From Cylindrobasidium torrendii FP15055 ss-10 (Eukaryota > Basidiomycota > Agaricomycetes > Agaricales > Physalacriaceae), in assembly GCA_000934385.1 (NCBI GenBank), contig KN880435.1, positions 310,001 to 374,000 on the forward strand: DNA of 64,000 nt, given 5' to 3'. The translations under genes were made by a program, and so were the position numbers. The notes beneath the pieces were generated by a model. That model had not been told where the DNA came from. It worked only from the letters and a program-made list of their open reading frames with translations, and made no database searches. Numbering within the stretch: the stretch's first letter is position 1; every line of letters starts with the position of its first letter. Positions 32,850-44,300 of this stretch are shown piece by piece.

Positions 32850-35309
32850 CTTGACCAACTGCTTGGACTGGCGCGGAAGGCGGGAGAGTTCAAGGCGGAT
32901 GAAAGCAAGAGAAAAATCTGGCCTGGCAGTACATATAACTTTCTTCCTGGCCCACTTTCGGTGCTTGTCGACATCTCGCACCACGGGGACAGGCGATGGT
33001 GCAATCTGCGGAAAATGATGGAATTGGCGACAGGGATGAGGAGCCGCTGAGCACTGGCTAGCGGAATAAAGCCAAGAAAGAGAGCTCCCGCAGCGCGGCA
33101 CGTCGCGATTAGCGCAATGTGGCCCACAAAGATGGGAGAACAATGCGGCATCACGCTTCGGAGGCCGATCACTGTAGAACGGTCACCTGATTTACTGGGC
33201 TCAGCTTCCAGGTCCCAGGGCATACAAGCCTACATATTGAAAATGCGTAGAATACCAAGTGCCAACCCCCGTATTCGCCATCGTTTGCATCCCTCTCCTC
33301 GTCGGCGCGTTCGGCCGCAGAGTCGTGTGCGTTGGCGGGATGTCGTGGTGCTCCAGAAATCTCAACCGCGCTACGCCATCCCAGCAGCAAGCTCGTCACC
33401 TCCCGTATCGCGTCCATTTTGAGGCCCTCCAACAATGTGGACCAACGTTTCACGCCGCCTGGACCGCGTCGTCTTTGCTACAGTCGTCTATCTCAGAGAT
33501 GGCGCCGCGGCGACACTTGCGTTGTTCATGAGGCTGGCCAAAACTTGAGCTTGATTATTTCGGTGCACCCCTCGAGCTGGTTAGGATAGGGTGTTTCTTT
33601 CGCTTGCAGACTGGAATCTACTGGTGATGGAAAATAGCCAGCGTCTGGGTCTCACGGAAGCATAATGTTCTCGTCTTCCGCTGGCCTTCCGCGTTGTAGT
33701 AGGAGATAACAGGTAACGCTATACATAGTGATAAATCGGCCGAGTCCAGTCTGAATTGCCTGCGACGCACTGGCATCTTGCACTTCTTCCGGTGTGTACT
33801 GCTCCTTCGACTCTCATAGTTGCTATCTTTTGTCGTCCCCGCGCTGCGCGTCAGATCGTAACGCTACTAAGATTTGAAATTGGCAGCAATTTACTTCGCC
33901 TAACGCGTCGGGCTGACGGCCCGAAGACCGGTTAGAGTGCTTGAACCAGTGCAGCCAGAGTGCAGCAAACATAAAGTGAGCTATGATTACTTATCCCTTG
34001 TATACTCAATATCAATGCTATGTGGATGTCGTCAAGCCAACTTCTACCATGTCCTTAGAGTCGTTCTTATATTATGACGGTCACCTGACTGAGTGAGCGC
34101 GCGTGTTTGCGCGCGACGTACAGTATCGGCATGTTGAGGACAGCCAAGATCTGGGCTAGGAATCCGAAAAATCCTTCAGCCCTCTCGGATTATTGAGTGT
34201 TCTTGTGGCAGTAACTAGCCTGCAACAGTGCAGCGAGGATAGAGCCAACGAGGCGCAAGTTTCTTCTGGCAATATCGCAATGCCCATCTTTTGCAACGAG
34301 CACTACGTTCTTCGCGAGAGTGAGAACTGCATTGTTGAGTTTGATTTAGCATGTCAGATTTAAAGAGTGGGGCACCGCATCAAGTTTTACAGCCTGCGTC
34401 TGAATGATCTAATAACATCCTCATGCAGTGGCAAAATGTCTACTTATACGCCATCCTGATATCCATTAAAAGGCTCCTGCGACCTCTGGATGCACAAAGA
34501 GTTCTTTCAACGTTTCCTTGTCTTTCAAGGGGCGAGTCGCTTCCGGAGCCGCGTCCCGCGAATTTGCTTAGTACCAGGCAGATTACTTTGCAGACATAAC
34601 AATGAGGAGCTCAATCAGCAAGTCATCTGACCCGGTCCACAGAAGCATATCTAAGGACTCATGCTCCCACATGCGCATGTGCTGCCTGCAGTGTCGCTGG
34701 GTATGGTTGCGACAGACACGACAGTACGAAGGGATACGGCGTGCATCAACATGCTTACCAGAGAGCAATCGACGCAGTCAACCATTCACCGCCTCCACAA
34801 GCCTCAGTCACTGTCTATTCCTTCATGCCTGATCAATGCGCGTTCTCTCCTAAGCCCGTTAGCCCACACATGCTGAACATCCTCCGTTAGACGACGTAGA
34901 TATCCCTCGTGTCCAAGCACCCAACCATGTCAATGCAAGTATCGCATGGTTTTTCCAATATTTTGGGGGTGAGTTCGAATCCCTTATAATGAGCAAGGGT
35001 GCCCGGAACGAGACGCTAGCATCGCCGCTCGATGTCTTCTTCTCCCCTAGCTGCCTCAAGACTTGTGAACATCCGAACTGGGCGGTCAAACAGTTATGCC
35101 CGTCGATGTCCAAATTCTGGTTCGGTCCTCTCATAGTTGCAAAGAAGTCGGGTCAGTGGGGAGAGAAAACGTATATGGATGTCACGCATATGGACATTGC
35201 AGCGATATGCGCGTATCTCGAGGGATGGTGAGCGTAGTGCACAGGTAAAAGAACAACAGGACGTTAGGAGTTACATAGCGGCCATAGCCAATACAACATA
35301 CAAGCCCTG
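32850..35309. other. gene-poor stretch
   Basis: About 2.5 kb with no gene I can support. Both strands are open over 33170-33590, including a plus-strand frame with VPTPVFAIVCIPLLVGAFG, but no splice-consistent gene emerges. From 33600 to 34600 the sequence is AT-richer with no long frame. At 34600-35240 short plus-strand frames occur without family resemblance. It may hold a fast-evolving gene, a decayed element or simply promoter and terminator sequence. Confidence 0.35.
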
Positions 35310-37042
35310 TCACGACGTCTCGTCCACGGCCATTGCCACTTGGGCAACTTCGGCCTCTTCTTCCAACTCTATGCCCGTGGACGCAGAAGCCAGTGTATTG
35401 CTAACCTCTGGATCAGTTGACACAATGATATCCATGGCCGTTGATGCGCTTTCTTCTGGTGCTGCTCCTGTGGTTTGGCTGGGGTCTTCCACTTGAACTA
35501 CTACCTTTGTCTCTGGCGCTACCGATGTTTGTGCGGGCTCCCCAACCTTGACCTTTTTACGGCTATGCACTCGTCGAGACTCTGCGGCTTGGGCATCTGG
35601 GTCATCATATCTACAAGCAGTTGGCGCGCGACATTTTGAGATGTGAAAGGAGACATACACTTTCATGACATGCATATATGCGCCGCCCGTCCCTGAAGTG
35701 TTCATGGTTGGATGTGTACGCCCAGGTAACACTTGATATCGCCGATGCCAGTTTTCGATGAGTCTTGGTGCGAGGAATCCAGGACCTCGTAGTTTGTTCA
35801 CCAGGTCGGCCAAAATGGAGACATACGGACTCTGGACGACGATGTTTGCAGAGCCAGAAAGGTACGGCTTGAGAGTCGTTAACACCTCATATGGGTCGTA
35901 GTCCGTTGCGACAATGAGAGCATCAAATCTTCCGCTAAAAAGTTCTTCTCGCGTCTCGGTGAGAGCATCATTGATATGCTTGCGCTTTCGTAGACGAGAT
36001 TTATGGCGGTCAGAACGGATTTCTTCTGGGCTTAGTTCTGAAGGCGGTACAACTAGAAACAGTCAGAACAGCCAACGGTCCGAGGGGATTACACGCACCA
36101 GGAACATAGTCCTCTTCTGCCGTAGCCCAATTTAAAGAGCTCATGATCTTTTGTTCATCCTTGCTCAGGTTCATGATGCCCATGACTGGATACGCCGGCG
36201 GTGAGTCGGTGTCGCATATTGTTATTACGCGCCCTTCGCCGCCCATGCGCGACAGCATGCCTGCGACTACAAGGCCAGACGCATCATCTACAGCAAGGTA
36301 GCGCCCTCCTGGCCGGATGTTTGCCGAGTTTAGCATTTGTGCCAATGTATCGTTTCGAATATCACGTATGCGATTTTTGTCCTTGTTGAACCAATATTCA
36401 CAGACGCTGAATAGTGTCGGTTCGATGGTAGTGAAAGATTTGGAGTATTTGGCCTCCTTGCGCTTTCTGTACTTTTCCTTGCTGTACTCGGTCTTGAGTT
36501 CGTAGTTGGCATGCGCGGCAATTTGTTGTTTGATGATTTCCTGAACAATGTAAGGAAGAGGCAAGGGCAGAGGGAAAGGGAGTCACACGTCGGCATGGAC
36601 GCCTGCTTGCTTGAGGGCGGTGATTTCGGTGATAGTGAGTGGCTGCACAAACTGGCCGTCGTTTATGAGTTCATTTGTGGCGTCCGTATCCTCTGTAGAG
36701 AATTAAGGATTGGTATAAGCAATGGAACGGCTACGCACCAACTTCATTCAACGTCTTCGGAGGAATGATCTTCAACTCCTTTTTGCTGAAAATCTCGTAT
36801 GTAAACCCAAAGGGATGTCCAATGATTTCGTTCGCGTGAAATGAGCCCTGGCGGCCAACACTGATATTCCTATAGGTCCATTAGAATGTTGACTACTTAG
36901 CCATTCGCTGATTGACGCACGTATCCTTGTCGGCCTTGACAGCGCGTATGTCGCCATTTGGGGAGCGTACCAGCACGTTGTCGCCGCTTTTTATCACGCC
37001 CGTCGAGGTCGACGCCTCTGGCTGGGGGTCCATCAAGTCCAT
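35310..37042 (-). CDS. TRM6: tRNA (adenine-58-N1) methyltransferase non-catalytic subunit TRM6
   Basis: The RNA-binding partner (Gcd10/Trm6) of the catalytic Trm61 subunit. The heterotetramer makes m1A58 in nuclear tRNA, including initiator tRNA. It starts MDLMDPQPEASTSTGVIKSG then DNVLVRSPNGDIRAVK. Spliced exons give NISVGRQGSFHANEIIGHPF and FTYEIFSKKELKIIP. These are followed by LTITEITALKQAGVHADEII, ATNELINDGQFVQPL-type segments and SKEKYRKRKEAKYSK, all typical of Gcd10. The later part carries RPGGRYLAVDDASGLVVAGM and RMGGEGRVITICDTDSPPAY from the degenerate methyltransferase fold, and an acidic C-terminal tail ends at a TGA at 35310. About 480 residues. It is divergent from the She4-like gene, with 47 nt between starts. 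Confidence 0.9.
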
Positions 37043-37089
37043 GGTGGCGGCAAGAGAGCAATCAAAAAATGTGATCGCCGGCATCTCTG
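37043..37089. promoter_or_regulatory. 47-nt shared divergent promoter
   Basis: Only 47 nt separate the ATG of TRM6 (minus, 37042) from that of the She4-like gene (plus, 37090). Initiation for at least one of them must use very short leaders or sequence inside the neighbour's coding region. An alternative is that translation of one starts further downstream. Confidence 0.5.
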
Positions 37090-39078
37090 ATGTCATCTAC
37101 CGACCACGACCAACTCGATGTGCTGCTCAAGAAAGCGGGCAAAGGCCCTGTCTTGCCTGACGAATTGCAATATCTCATCACGGAGTTTCTCGAGTCGAAT
37201 CCCAAGGCCTACTTAATACTGTCTGCCTACTGTCAAGGAGTGCGCCAGGCGAATCCGAAGCCAGAGGACGGCACCGATGCGCTCGTCACAGTCTTCGCAC
37301 CGCTGGTGCTCCCACATTTGGAAGAAACAAACGACAGGGATATTCTGATTGCGGTCACATTCATCACTGCACTATTCCAAGTCGACTGGCAGGCAGCAGC
37401 AGCCATCCTCCAACGCGAAGGCGTATTCGAGATGGTTATGGACAGCGTTGAACTCAAGCCATCCGAGGCCTTATCACTTGCCGTCGCACATCTACTAGGG
37501 CAAGCTGCAGGTTACAAGCCATGTCGCGCATTATTTGCCCCAGAAACACCCAAATGGCTGGAGGCGATGTCGCGTCCGTCCCGACCAGAGAACGTCCGTG
37601 CTGCTGCCACTGTTGCACTCGTGAAGCTTTCGAAGGGCTCAGCAGCAGATGCTGCAGAATTAACTGGAACGACAGGAACGGCGCCTCCCCCTTCTGTCGC
37701 AAACACCGATGACGAACTTGCTTCTGCCATGAAGGGTCTTGTCCTTTCTTCAGGGAGCCACGATGCCGTCGAAGGTCTCGCATATCTCAGTGTCAACCCA
37801 CAGATAAAGGAAACACTATGTGATGACACAGAGTTTCTCAAAGCTCTCTTCGCCCTCGTCCCTCGTCGCAAGACCGCAGAACCTATTTCATCTTCTTTAC
37901 TCTACGGCATCATCCTCATCATCTCCAACCTATCACAATATCTTCCACTTCTCACAGAAGAGCAGCTTCAAATGAAGAAGCTCCGACAAATGGCTGCAGA
38001 GAAATCCAATGGTGGACAGTCAAGTACAGATGATGTACTCAACGACGACGCTCACGTCCGCGCACGATGCAAAAAGTTGGCCGCTGCTGGTGCACTCGAG
38101 GTCTTCCCCGCAGCGCTGGCTGCATGCGAAAGCGCGGGAGTTCGACTCGAGATTGGACGTGCTCTCTTGGGCATAGTCACCGACCAGGCCAACCGCGGGC
38201 GCGCACTCAGCAGTGGTTGTGCAAAGGTGCTCCAGAAACTAACGAAGAGCGCCGTAATAGCTTCGGATAAGAGGGTCACACTGGATACTACACACATCGA
38301 CGCTATACAAGCCTTGGCAAAGCTCGCTATCACAGCCTCTCCTGTGCAAGTCTTTGGGCCCGACACCGGCGCCATCTTTGACACAGTGAGGCCGTTTGCA
38401 CTGGCACTACAGGACTCTTCGACCCGACTACTCACGCGCTTCGAAATTATGATGGCCTTGACGAACTTGTCGTCGGCTTCAGCAGAGGTCGCGTCGAGAA
38501 TCGCGGATGCCGACGGTCTTCTCAGTCGCATTGAGCTTTTCCTGCTAGAGGACCATACAATGATTCGTAGGGCGGCCATGGAACTCGTATGCAACCTCAT
38601 AGCTGGCTCGGACAGGATGTACGAGCGATACGGCGGGAGCGCTACAGAGGACATGGGTGTGACGGGGAAAATTCAAGTCATTTTGGCGTTATCGGATGTG
38701 GAGGACCTCCCCACCCGACTGGCTGCATCCGGGGCGTTGGCGACACTTTCAGCGGCTCCGGCAGCAGCGCGCGCATTGCATGCTTTGCAGAAAGATAGGC
38801 ATAGGGTGTTACCTATCCTGGTGCAACTTATCGACCCGACAGCGGCGCCAGATGACGATGGTAATGAAGAACAGGAGTCTGACCCGGGGTTGGTCCACCG
38901 TGGGGTGATATGCGCCATGAATTTGTTGTTAAGCACGTCTGCACAAGACAAAGCAGACACGGTAAAGGAAGCCGAGGTTTCTGGATTGATTACGGCGCTG
39001 GCAAATGTGGTGAAGAGCGGCCAAGCACAAGTCGCCCAGCCTGCAGCGGAGGCTCTAAAATGGATTCTACAGAAGTAG
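37090..39078 (+). CDS. UNC-45/Cro1/She4-family myosin chaperone
   Basis: A 662-residue ARM-repeat protein in one uninterrupted frame. The N-terminal DQLDVLLKKAGKGPVLPDEL and ITEFLESNPKAYLILSAYCQ, followed by many two-helix repeats (for example ALSLAVAHLLGQAAGYKPCR, VRAAATVALVKLSKG, EVFPAALAACESAGVRLEIG), match the UNC-45/Cro1/She4 central and UCS regions. It ends VAQPAAEALKWILQK. Like fungal She4 and unlike animal UNC-45, it has no N-terminal TPR block. In yeast She4 folds and stabilises class I and V myosin heads. The class I myosin gene begins only 2.3 kb downstream. The lack of introns, in contrast to its neighbours, is notable. Confidence 0.88.
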   Translation: MSSTDHDQLDVLLKKAGKGPVLPDELQYLITEFLESNPKAYLILSAYCQGVRQANPKPEDGTDALVTVFAPLVLPHLEETNDRDILIAVTFITALFQVDWQAAAAILQREGVFEMVMDSVELKPSEALSLAVAHLLGQAAGYKPCRALFAPETPKWLEAMSRPSRPENVRAAATVALVKLSKGSAADAAELTGTTGTAPPPSVANTDDELASAMKGLVLSSGSHDAVEGLAYLSVNPQIKETLCDDTEFLKALFALVPRRKTAEPISSSLLYGIILIISNLSQYLPLLTEEQLQMKKLRQMAAEKSNGGQSSTDDVLNDDAHVRARCKKLAAAGALEVFPAALAACESAGVRLEIGRALLGIVTDQANRGRALSSGCAKVLQKLTKSAVIASDKRVTLDTTHIDAIQALAKLAITASPVQVFGPDTGAIFDTVRPFALALQDSSTRLLTRFEIMMALTNLSSASAEVASRIADADGLLSRIELFLLEDHTMIRRAAMELVCNLIAGSDRMYERYGGSATEDMGVTGKIQVILALSDVEDLPTRLAASGALATLSAAPAAARALHALQKDRHRVLPILVQLIDPTAAPDDDGNEEQESDPGLVHRGVICAMNLLLSTSAQDKADTVKEAEVSGLITALANVVKSGQAQVAQPAAEALKWILQK

Positions 39079-39130
39079 ATGGTATGTAAATGTGTGCTTG
39101 ACCACCTATGCCAATGTACTTCTAGATCGA

Positions 39131-40471
39131 CTAAACGGACACAGCGATACTACCAGGAGCGTCCTCCGCAAATGGGTAGTCAGTGAGCCCTACGGCACTC
39201 GCGTCACCTGGTATATAAAACGTCGGGCGATTATACTTTGTCAGCGGGATGTTTTTCTCCAGCCGCTTGGGCAGGTCAGGCTGTTTTTTTCGTGAGTCTG
39301 GGCAAACTTGAGAGAAAGTTAGACGCACATTGGCAATGAACCACCTCCCGAACGCTACCAGGTCGCCTTTTTCGGCTGCCTCGATGCCATTCTCACGAAC
39401 GTATCCACCAGCGACGATGAGACGCTTTGGGGCCCATGCCTCACGAACAAAGTCAAGTGTTCTATCCGCTGGGACGTCTTGGTCGACTCCGCTTTGGTTA
39501 ACACGAGCTTCGACAGCATGAAGGTATGCGAGTTTTGGGAAGTGTGCTTTCAGCTCGGTGACTAGGTGTGTATAGGTGGGCTTGGGGTCGGCCATGCCGA
39601 AACCTAGCAAGAATGTGTCACGCTTTGCGATAAAATGCATGCAATTTTGGTTCACCTTGACCCTTATTCCAGGGAGTGATTCTGAAGCCGACACGGTCTT
39701 CACCAATACTCCGAGAGATGCGTTCTGTCACCTCCAGTGGGAATCGACATCTATTTTCTATGCTGCCGCCATATTGGTCTGTTCGCTGGTTGGCTAGGTC
39801 TTGTATAAACTGTTCCATAAGGCTGCCATTTCCGCCATGAATCTCGACGCCTACCAGGTCGAGTGATCAATGACACGACCATTCGGTATAACAGGACGTA
39901 CCGTCGAACCCAGCTTGTAGAACAGCCTTCTCTGCTGCAATACCATAAAGCTCAATGTACTCCTTGATTTCCGCCTCGGTGAGTTCGCGAGGCATAGTGG
40001 AATCAGCGCTGAGGGGGATAGCAGAAGGTCCAACCACGTCGTAGGAAGGGTCGCGCGCTTTGAGATGCGACTCAGAGGCAGCCCGACCGAGAGCTGCGAG
40101 CTGAAGAAAAATGTAGCTGCCTTTCGCATGGACTGCATTAGCGACCTATCAAAAATGACATGATGAGCGATGTCCACAAGAGCTCAGAGCGAGTAAACAA
40201 GACCACGCACCTCTTTCCAAGCAGCAACTTGCTCATCCGTATAAATTTCGGGAAGGTGACCAAAGCCACCAGCCTTTGGCGCGATGCAGTTTGCTTCGGT
40301 GATGAGGAATGTTCCGGGTATAGAGGCACGCTGAGCGTAGTACTCTTTCACGAGGGGAAGGGGAACAGAATTGTCGTCGGTCCGCATACGTGTAAGTGGC
40401 GGGAGGACGACGCGGTGTGAGAGGTCCATGCGTCCGAGAGTAATGGGTTGGAAGAGCTTTGGGGTGGACAT
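39131..40471 (-). CDS. NADH:flavin oxidoreductase, old yellow enzyme family
   Basis: An FMN-dependent ene-reductase of the old yellow enzyme family, about 365 residues. It starts MSTPKLFQPITLGRMDLSHR, then VVLPPLTRMRTDD. It continues with GTFLITEANCIAPKAGGFGH, PEIYTDEQVAAWKEV, and across an intron VEIHGGNGSLMEQF. The His and Asn of that motif are the pair that bind the carbonyl of the substrate. QRTDQYGGSIENRCRFPLEV is the classic signature. Later come LAYLHAVEARV and VAGGYVRENGIEAAEKGDLV, the FMN phosphate-binding part, and FGRWFIANVRL. The stop is at 39131. About four introns. Physiological substrates of fungal members range from enones to fatty-acid peroxides; here it is unknown. Confidence 0.92.
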
Positions 40472-41393
40472 CGTTTCTCGAATGGGGAAATATTTTGGTG
40501 TTGCTAAGACTGGCAGAGAAGTGAGCGCGGGATATTGGGTTGACTGAGTTATTCAACGCTTTTAAACGACCAGATAGATTATAACCATTGATTCATTGTA
40601 GAGTCATGGACATTTCCCGAGCACCGAGGTGATACTTAGTGATATCCCGGTTCCCGGGAATTGCGTTCAACGAGTTTGACCAAAAGGATGTCGACTCAGA
40701 AAGAAGACAGTGGGATGATCTCACATCGCAGATTTTACAGAGCACAAAGATACCCGTGCTAGCGGGGAGTGGTGGAACGAAAAAAGGAGGTGTGTTAATA
40801 GAGATGAGGCGGCTCCAGGATTTAGTCAAGTTGGCAAGGACGGTCCTGTGAGATGTCTAGAAAAACTTCGGGTGCATCATATCTAGCTCACAAACCACGG
40901 TGACGCCGGGATAGGCACAGGGCTAACATTTGCTATTGCGATATGCGATCTCCGATGTGCAACTTGGTCAGAAGAAAAAGCAGGAGAATAGAACTGCATG
41001 TACTCATATGTGAGAGAAGGGACATACAACGAGACTTGACGTTTGCATTTCTGAGAAGGAGTTACGATTCATCTTGATTCAATCCAGTCAGAGGATGACG
41101 ATTACTTTCTGAAGGAAATATCAGGCTTGAAATCATAGCTCATATATTTTGAGCGCTCGTATCTCGGTATGGATTTCATGCATGCTAACATAGTCAAGGA
41201 ATAGACCAGAGACTTCCTTCGAGTGGCACTACTGTATGTACTTAGTACGTTCGCATCAGGACTGGGGTTATATGCCGGGCAACTGCCGTTGATCGAATCT
41301 CCTGCCTCGTCCCGTCATCGCGTCACCTCTTGGAATCGGATTCGAGCTCTCTTTATATACCTTACACACAAACAGTGACGACTATTAGACGAG
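40472..41393. other. divergent intergenic region, myosin promoter
   Basis: About 920 nt between the divergent old-yellow-enzyme and myosin genes. A 70-residue plus-strand frame at 40639-40851 (MISRFPGIAFNEFDQKDVDS...) is open and well composed, but it has no family resemblance and is not claimed as a gene. The TATA-like TTTATATAC lies about 40 nt upstream of the myosin ATG. Confidence 0.4.
41352..41360 (+). promoter_or_regulatory. TATA-like box upstream of myosin I
   Basis: TTTATATAC, 34 nt before the myosin ATG at 41394. The spacing is short for a TATA box plus leader, so its role is uncertain. Confidence 0.35.
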
Positions 41394-44300
41394 ATGGTGC
41401 CTGTCTGTCTGGCGTTGTAAGAATAGTCGGCTAACAGACTGCTAGGCGCCGTCCAAGAAGGCGGGCAAGAAGGTAGCAGCTGCACCTAAGAAGGGTGGAG
41501 GAGGCGGAGGCGGCGTTGCCAAGGTGCGTTTGTCCTCATTGACGACGACAACAGCGCGAGCTGATACGTATGTCTAGGCCGACTGGAAGGAGGGCTTCAA
41601 GAAGAAGCAAGTCGGCGTGTCGGACATGACACTGCTGACGACCATCAGCAATGAAAGTATCAACGAGAATCTTCAGAAACGGTGGACCAACGCGGAGATC
41701 TACACGTACATTGGCTCGGTGCTGATCTCAGTCAATCCATTTCGAGGTGCGCCTCCCACTGGTCTCGGTAAGTTGAATTGCTGATGGTATATGCAGACCT
41801 GGGCATTTATAACGACGACACACTCGAGAAATACCGCGGCAAGAATCGTCTGGAGGTCCCGCCCCATGTGTTCAGCATTGCCGAGTCGGCGTACTACAAC
41901 ATGAACGCGTACCACGAGAACCAATGTGTTATTATATCGGGAGAATCGGGCGCGGGGAAGACAGAGGCCGCGAAACGGATCATGCAGTACATCGCAGCTG
42001 TCTCTGGTGGTGCGGATAGCAGCATTCAAGAGGTGAAGGACATGGTGCTTGCTACCAATCCTTTGCTCGAATCATTCGGCTGCGCCAAGACACTGCGCAA
42101 TAACAACTCGAGTCGACACGGCAAATATCTCGAAATACTCTTCAATGCCAATGCAGAGCCGATAGGTGCCCAGATTACCAACTACCTCCTTGAGAAGGGC
42201 CGTGTGGTTGGCCAGGTCACCGACGAGCGCAACTTCCACATCTTCTATCAGTTCACGAAGGGCGCATCGGATGAACAGCGGGGTATGTATCGTATCAATG
42301 CACTGCGTGTTTTCTGACCCCAGAAGAAACTTTTGGCTTACAGGGTCCCGACATGTATGCGTACACCAGTCTTAGTGGTTGCCTCGACGTGCAGGATATT
42401 GACGATGTCAAGGACTATTCCGACACCATCGTGCGTACCTTGTACCAACCGAATACCGCGGGCCTGACACCGTCTCCCAGGCCGCCATGAATGTCATTGG
42501 ATTATCTGCCGAGGAGCAAAACAATATCTTCCGCATGCTTGCCGTGATTCTTTGGCTGGGGAATGTCCAATTCGTGGAAAACGATGACGGAAACTCGACA
42601 ATCGCAGACTCCAGTGTGACTGAGTTTGTCGCTTACCTTATGGAGGTGGATGCGGACCTAGTACAGAAGGTGCTCACCTCCAAGGTCATGGAGACACAGC
42701 GTGGTGGACGGAGGGGGTCGGTGTACGATGTCCCATTGAACCCGGCACAAGCAAACGCAGGACGCGATGCGCTTTCCAAAGCCATTTACAACAATCTGTT
42801 CGAGTGGATTGTTTCCCGTGTCAACATCTCCATGAAGCCACGGCAAGCGAAGTCCCATGTTGTTGGCATCCTGGTAGCTGTTCCAGTGCATCTGCTAACA
42901 CTCTGCTCACCGGTACACAGGATATCTATGGCTTCGAAATCTTCGAGGTAACTAGGATAATTCTCTTGACCGATGCGGACTCTTACGCTTTACAGGACAA
43001 CTCATTCGAGCAACTTTGCATTAACTACGTCAACGAGAAACTGCAGCAAATCTTTATCGAGCTCACGCTCAAAACGGAACAAGAAGAATACGTCAGAGAA
43101 CAGATCAAATGGACTCCCATCAAATTCTTCAACAACAAGATTGTGTGTGATCTCATCGAGGAGCGCCGTCCCCCCGGTATTTTCGCAGCTCTCAACGACG
43201 CCTGCGCTACCGCCCATGCCGACCCATCCGCTGCCGATAACAGTTTTGTACAAAGGACGTCAATGCTCGCCTCCAATCCCCATTTCGAGGCCCGTGGCTC
43301 ACAGTTCCTTGTCCGTCACTATGCCGGCGATGTCATGTACAACATCTCTGGCATGACAGACAAAAATAAGGACTCTCTTGTCAAGGATATTTTCGATCTT
43401 ATTGGGTCAAGTAGCAATACTTTCCTCCAGACAATCTTCCCCGACCGCCCGGATCCTAACAGCAAGAAGCGTCCACCTACTGCAGGTGACAGGATCAAGG
43501 TGCGCTTCTCACTAGATGCCTACAGACGGTACTTACCTATCCCATAGACATCCGCCGGTGCCCTGGTCACAAATCTCATGCAGTCCCAGCCCTCATACAT
43601 CCGTACCATCAAGCCCAACCAGAATCGTAGTGGTAGCGAATATGACACCAAGGCGATTCTCCACCAAATCAAATATCTTGGTCTGCAGGAAAACATTCGT
43701 GTACGGCGCGCTGGTTTTGCGTACCGTAACACTTTCGAGAAGATGGTCGAGCGCTTCTATTTGCTGTCACCGAATACCTCGTACGCTGGCGAATATACGT
43801 GGTCGGGTGATCCGAAATCAGGCTGTGAGCAGATTTTGAAGGACACGGGTATTGCCAAAGACGAATGGCAGATGGGCACAACCAAAGCCTTCATCAAGAA
43901 CCCAGAGACAGTAAGTTATTCTGCTCGAGGATGCGACAGATGCTGAACATCGGTTAGTTGTTTGCTTTGGAAACGATGCGTGACCGCTATTGGCATAACA
44001 TGGCTGGTCGTATTCAGCGTGCATGGAGGAATTTTATTCGTTATCGCCACGAGTGCGCACGCCGCATCCAACGCTTCTGGAAGAACAACAAAGAGGCAAT
44101 TGTGTATGCACAGGCTCGCGATCATGGACACCAGATTCTTGGCGGGCGGAAAGAGAGGCGACGCATGAGTTTGTTGAGCTACCGACGTTTCATGGGCGAC
44201 TACCTGGGTGTCAATGGGAAGAGTCCCCTGGGGCAAGAATTGGCGAATGCTTGTGGTACTGGAAACGAAGAAGTCGTTTTCAGTTCACGAATCCAGATAC

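Noticed and set aside
33169..33590. overlapping open frames on both strands upstream of the UNC93-like gene
   Set aside because: No splice-consistent gene, no family motif, and the two strands are equally open. Left as unassigned.
34961..34990. tRNA T-arm-like GAGTTCGAATCCC
   Set aside because: The flanking bases do not form the T stem, and no D-arm, anticodon arm or acceptor stem fits around it.
40639..40851. 70-residue frame MISRFPGIAFNEFDQKDVDS...
   Set aside because: Well composed but short and without any recognised domain or conserved signal, so not called as a gene.
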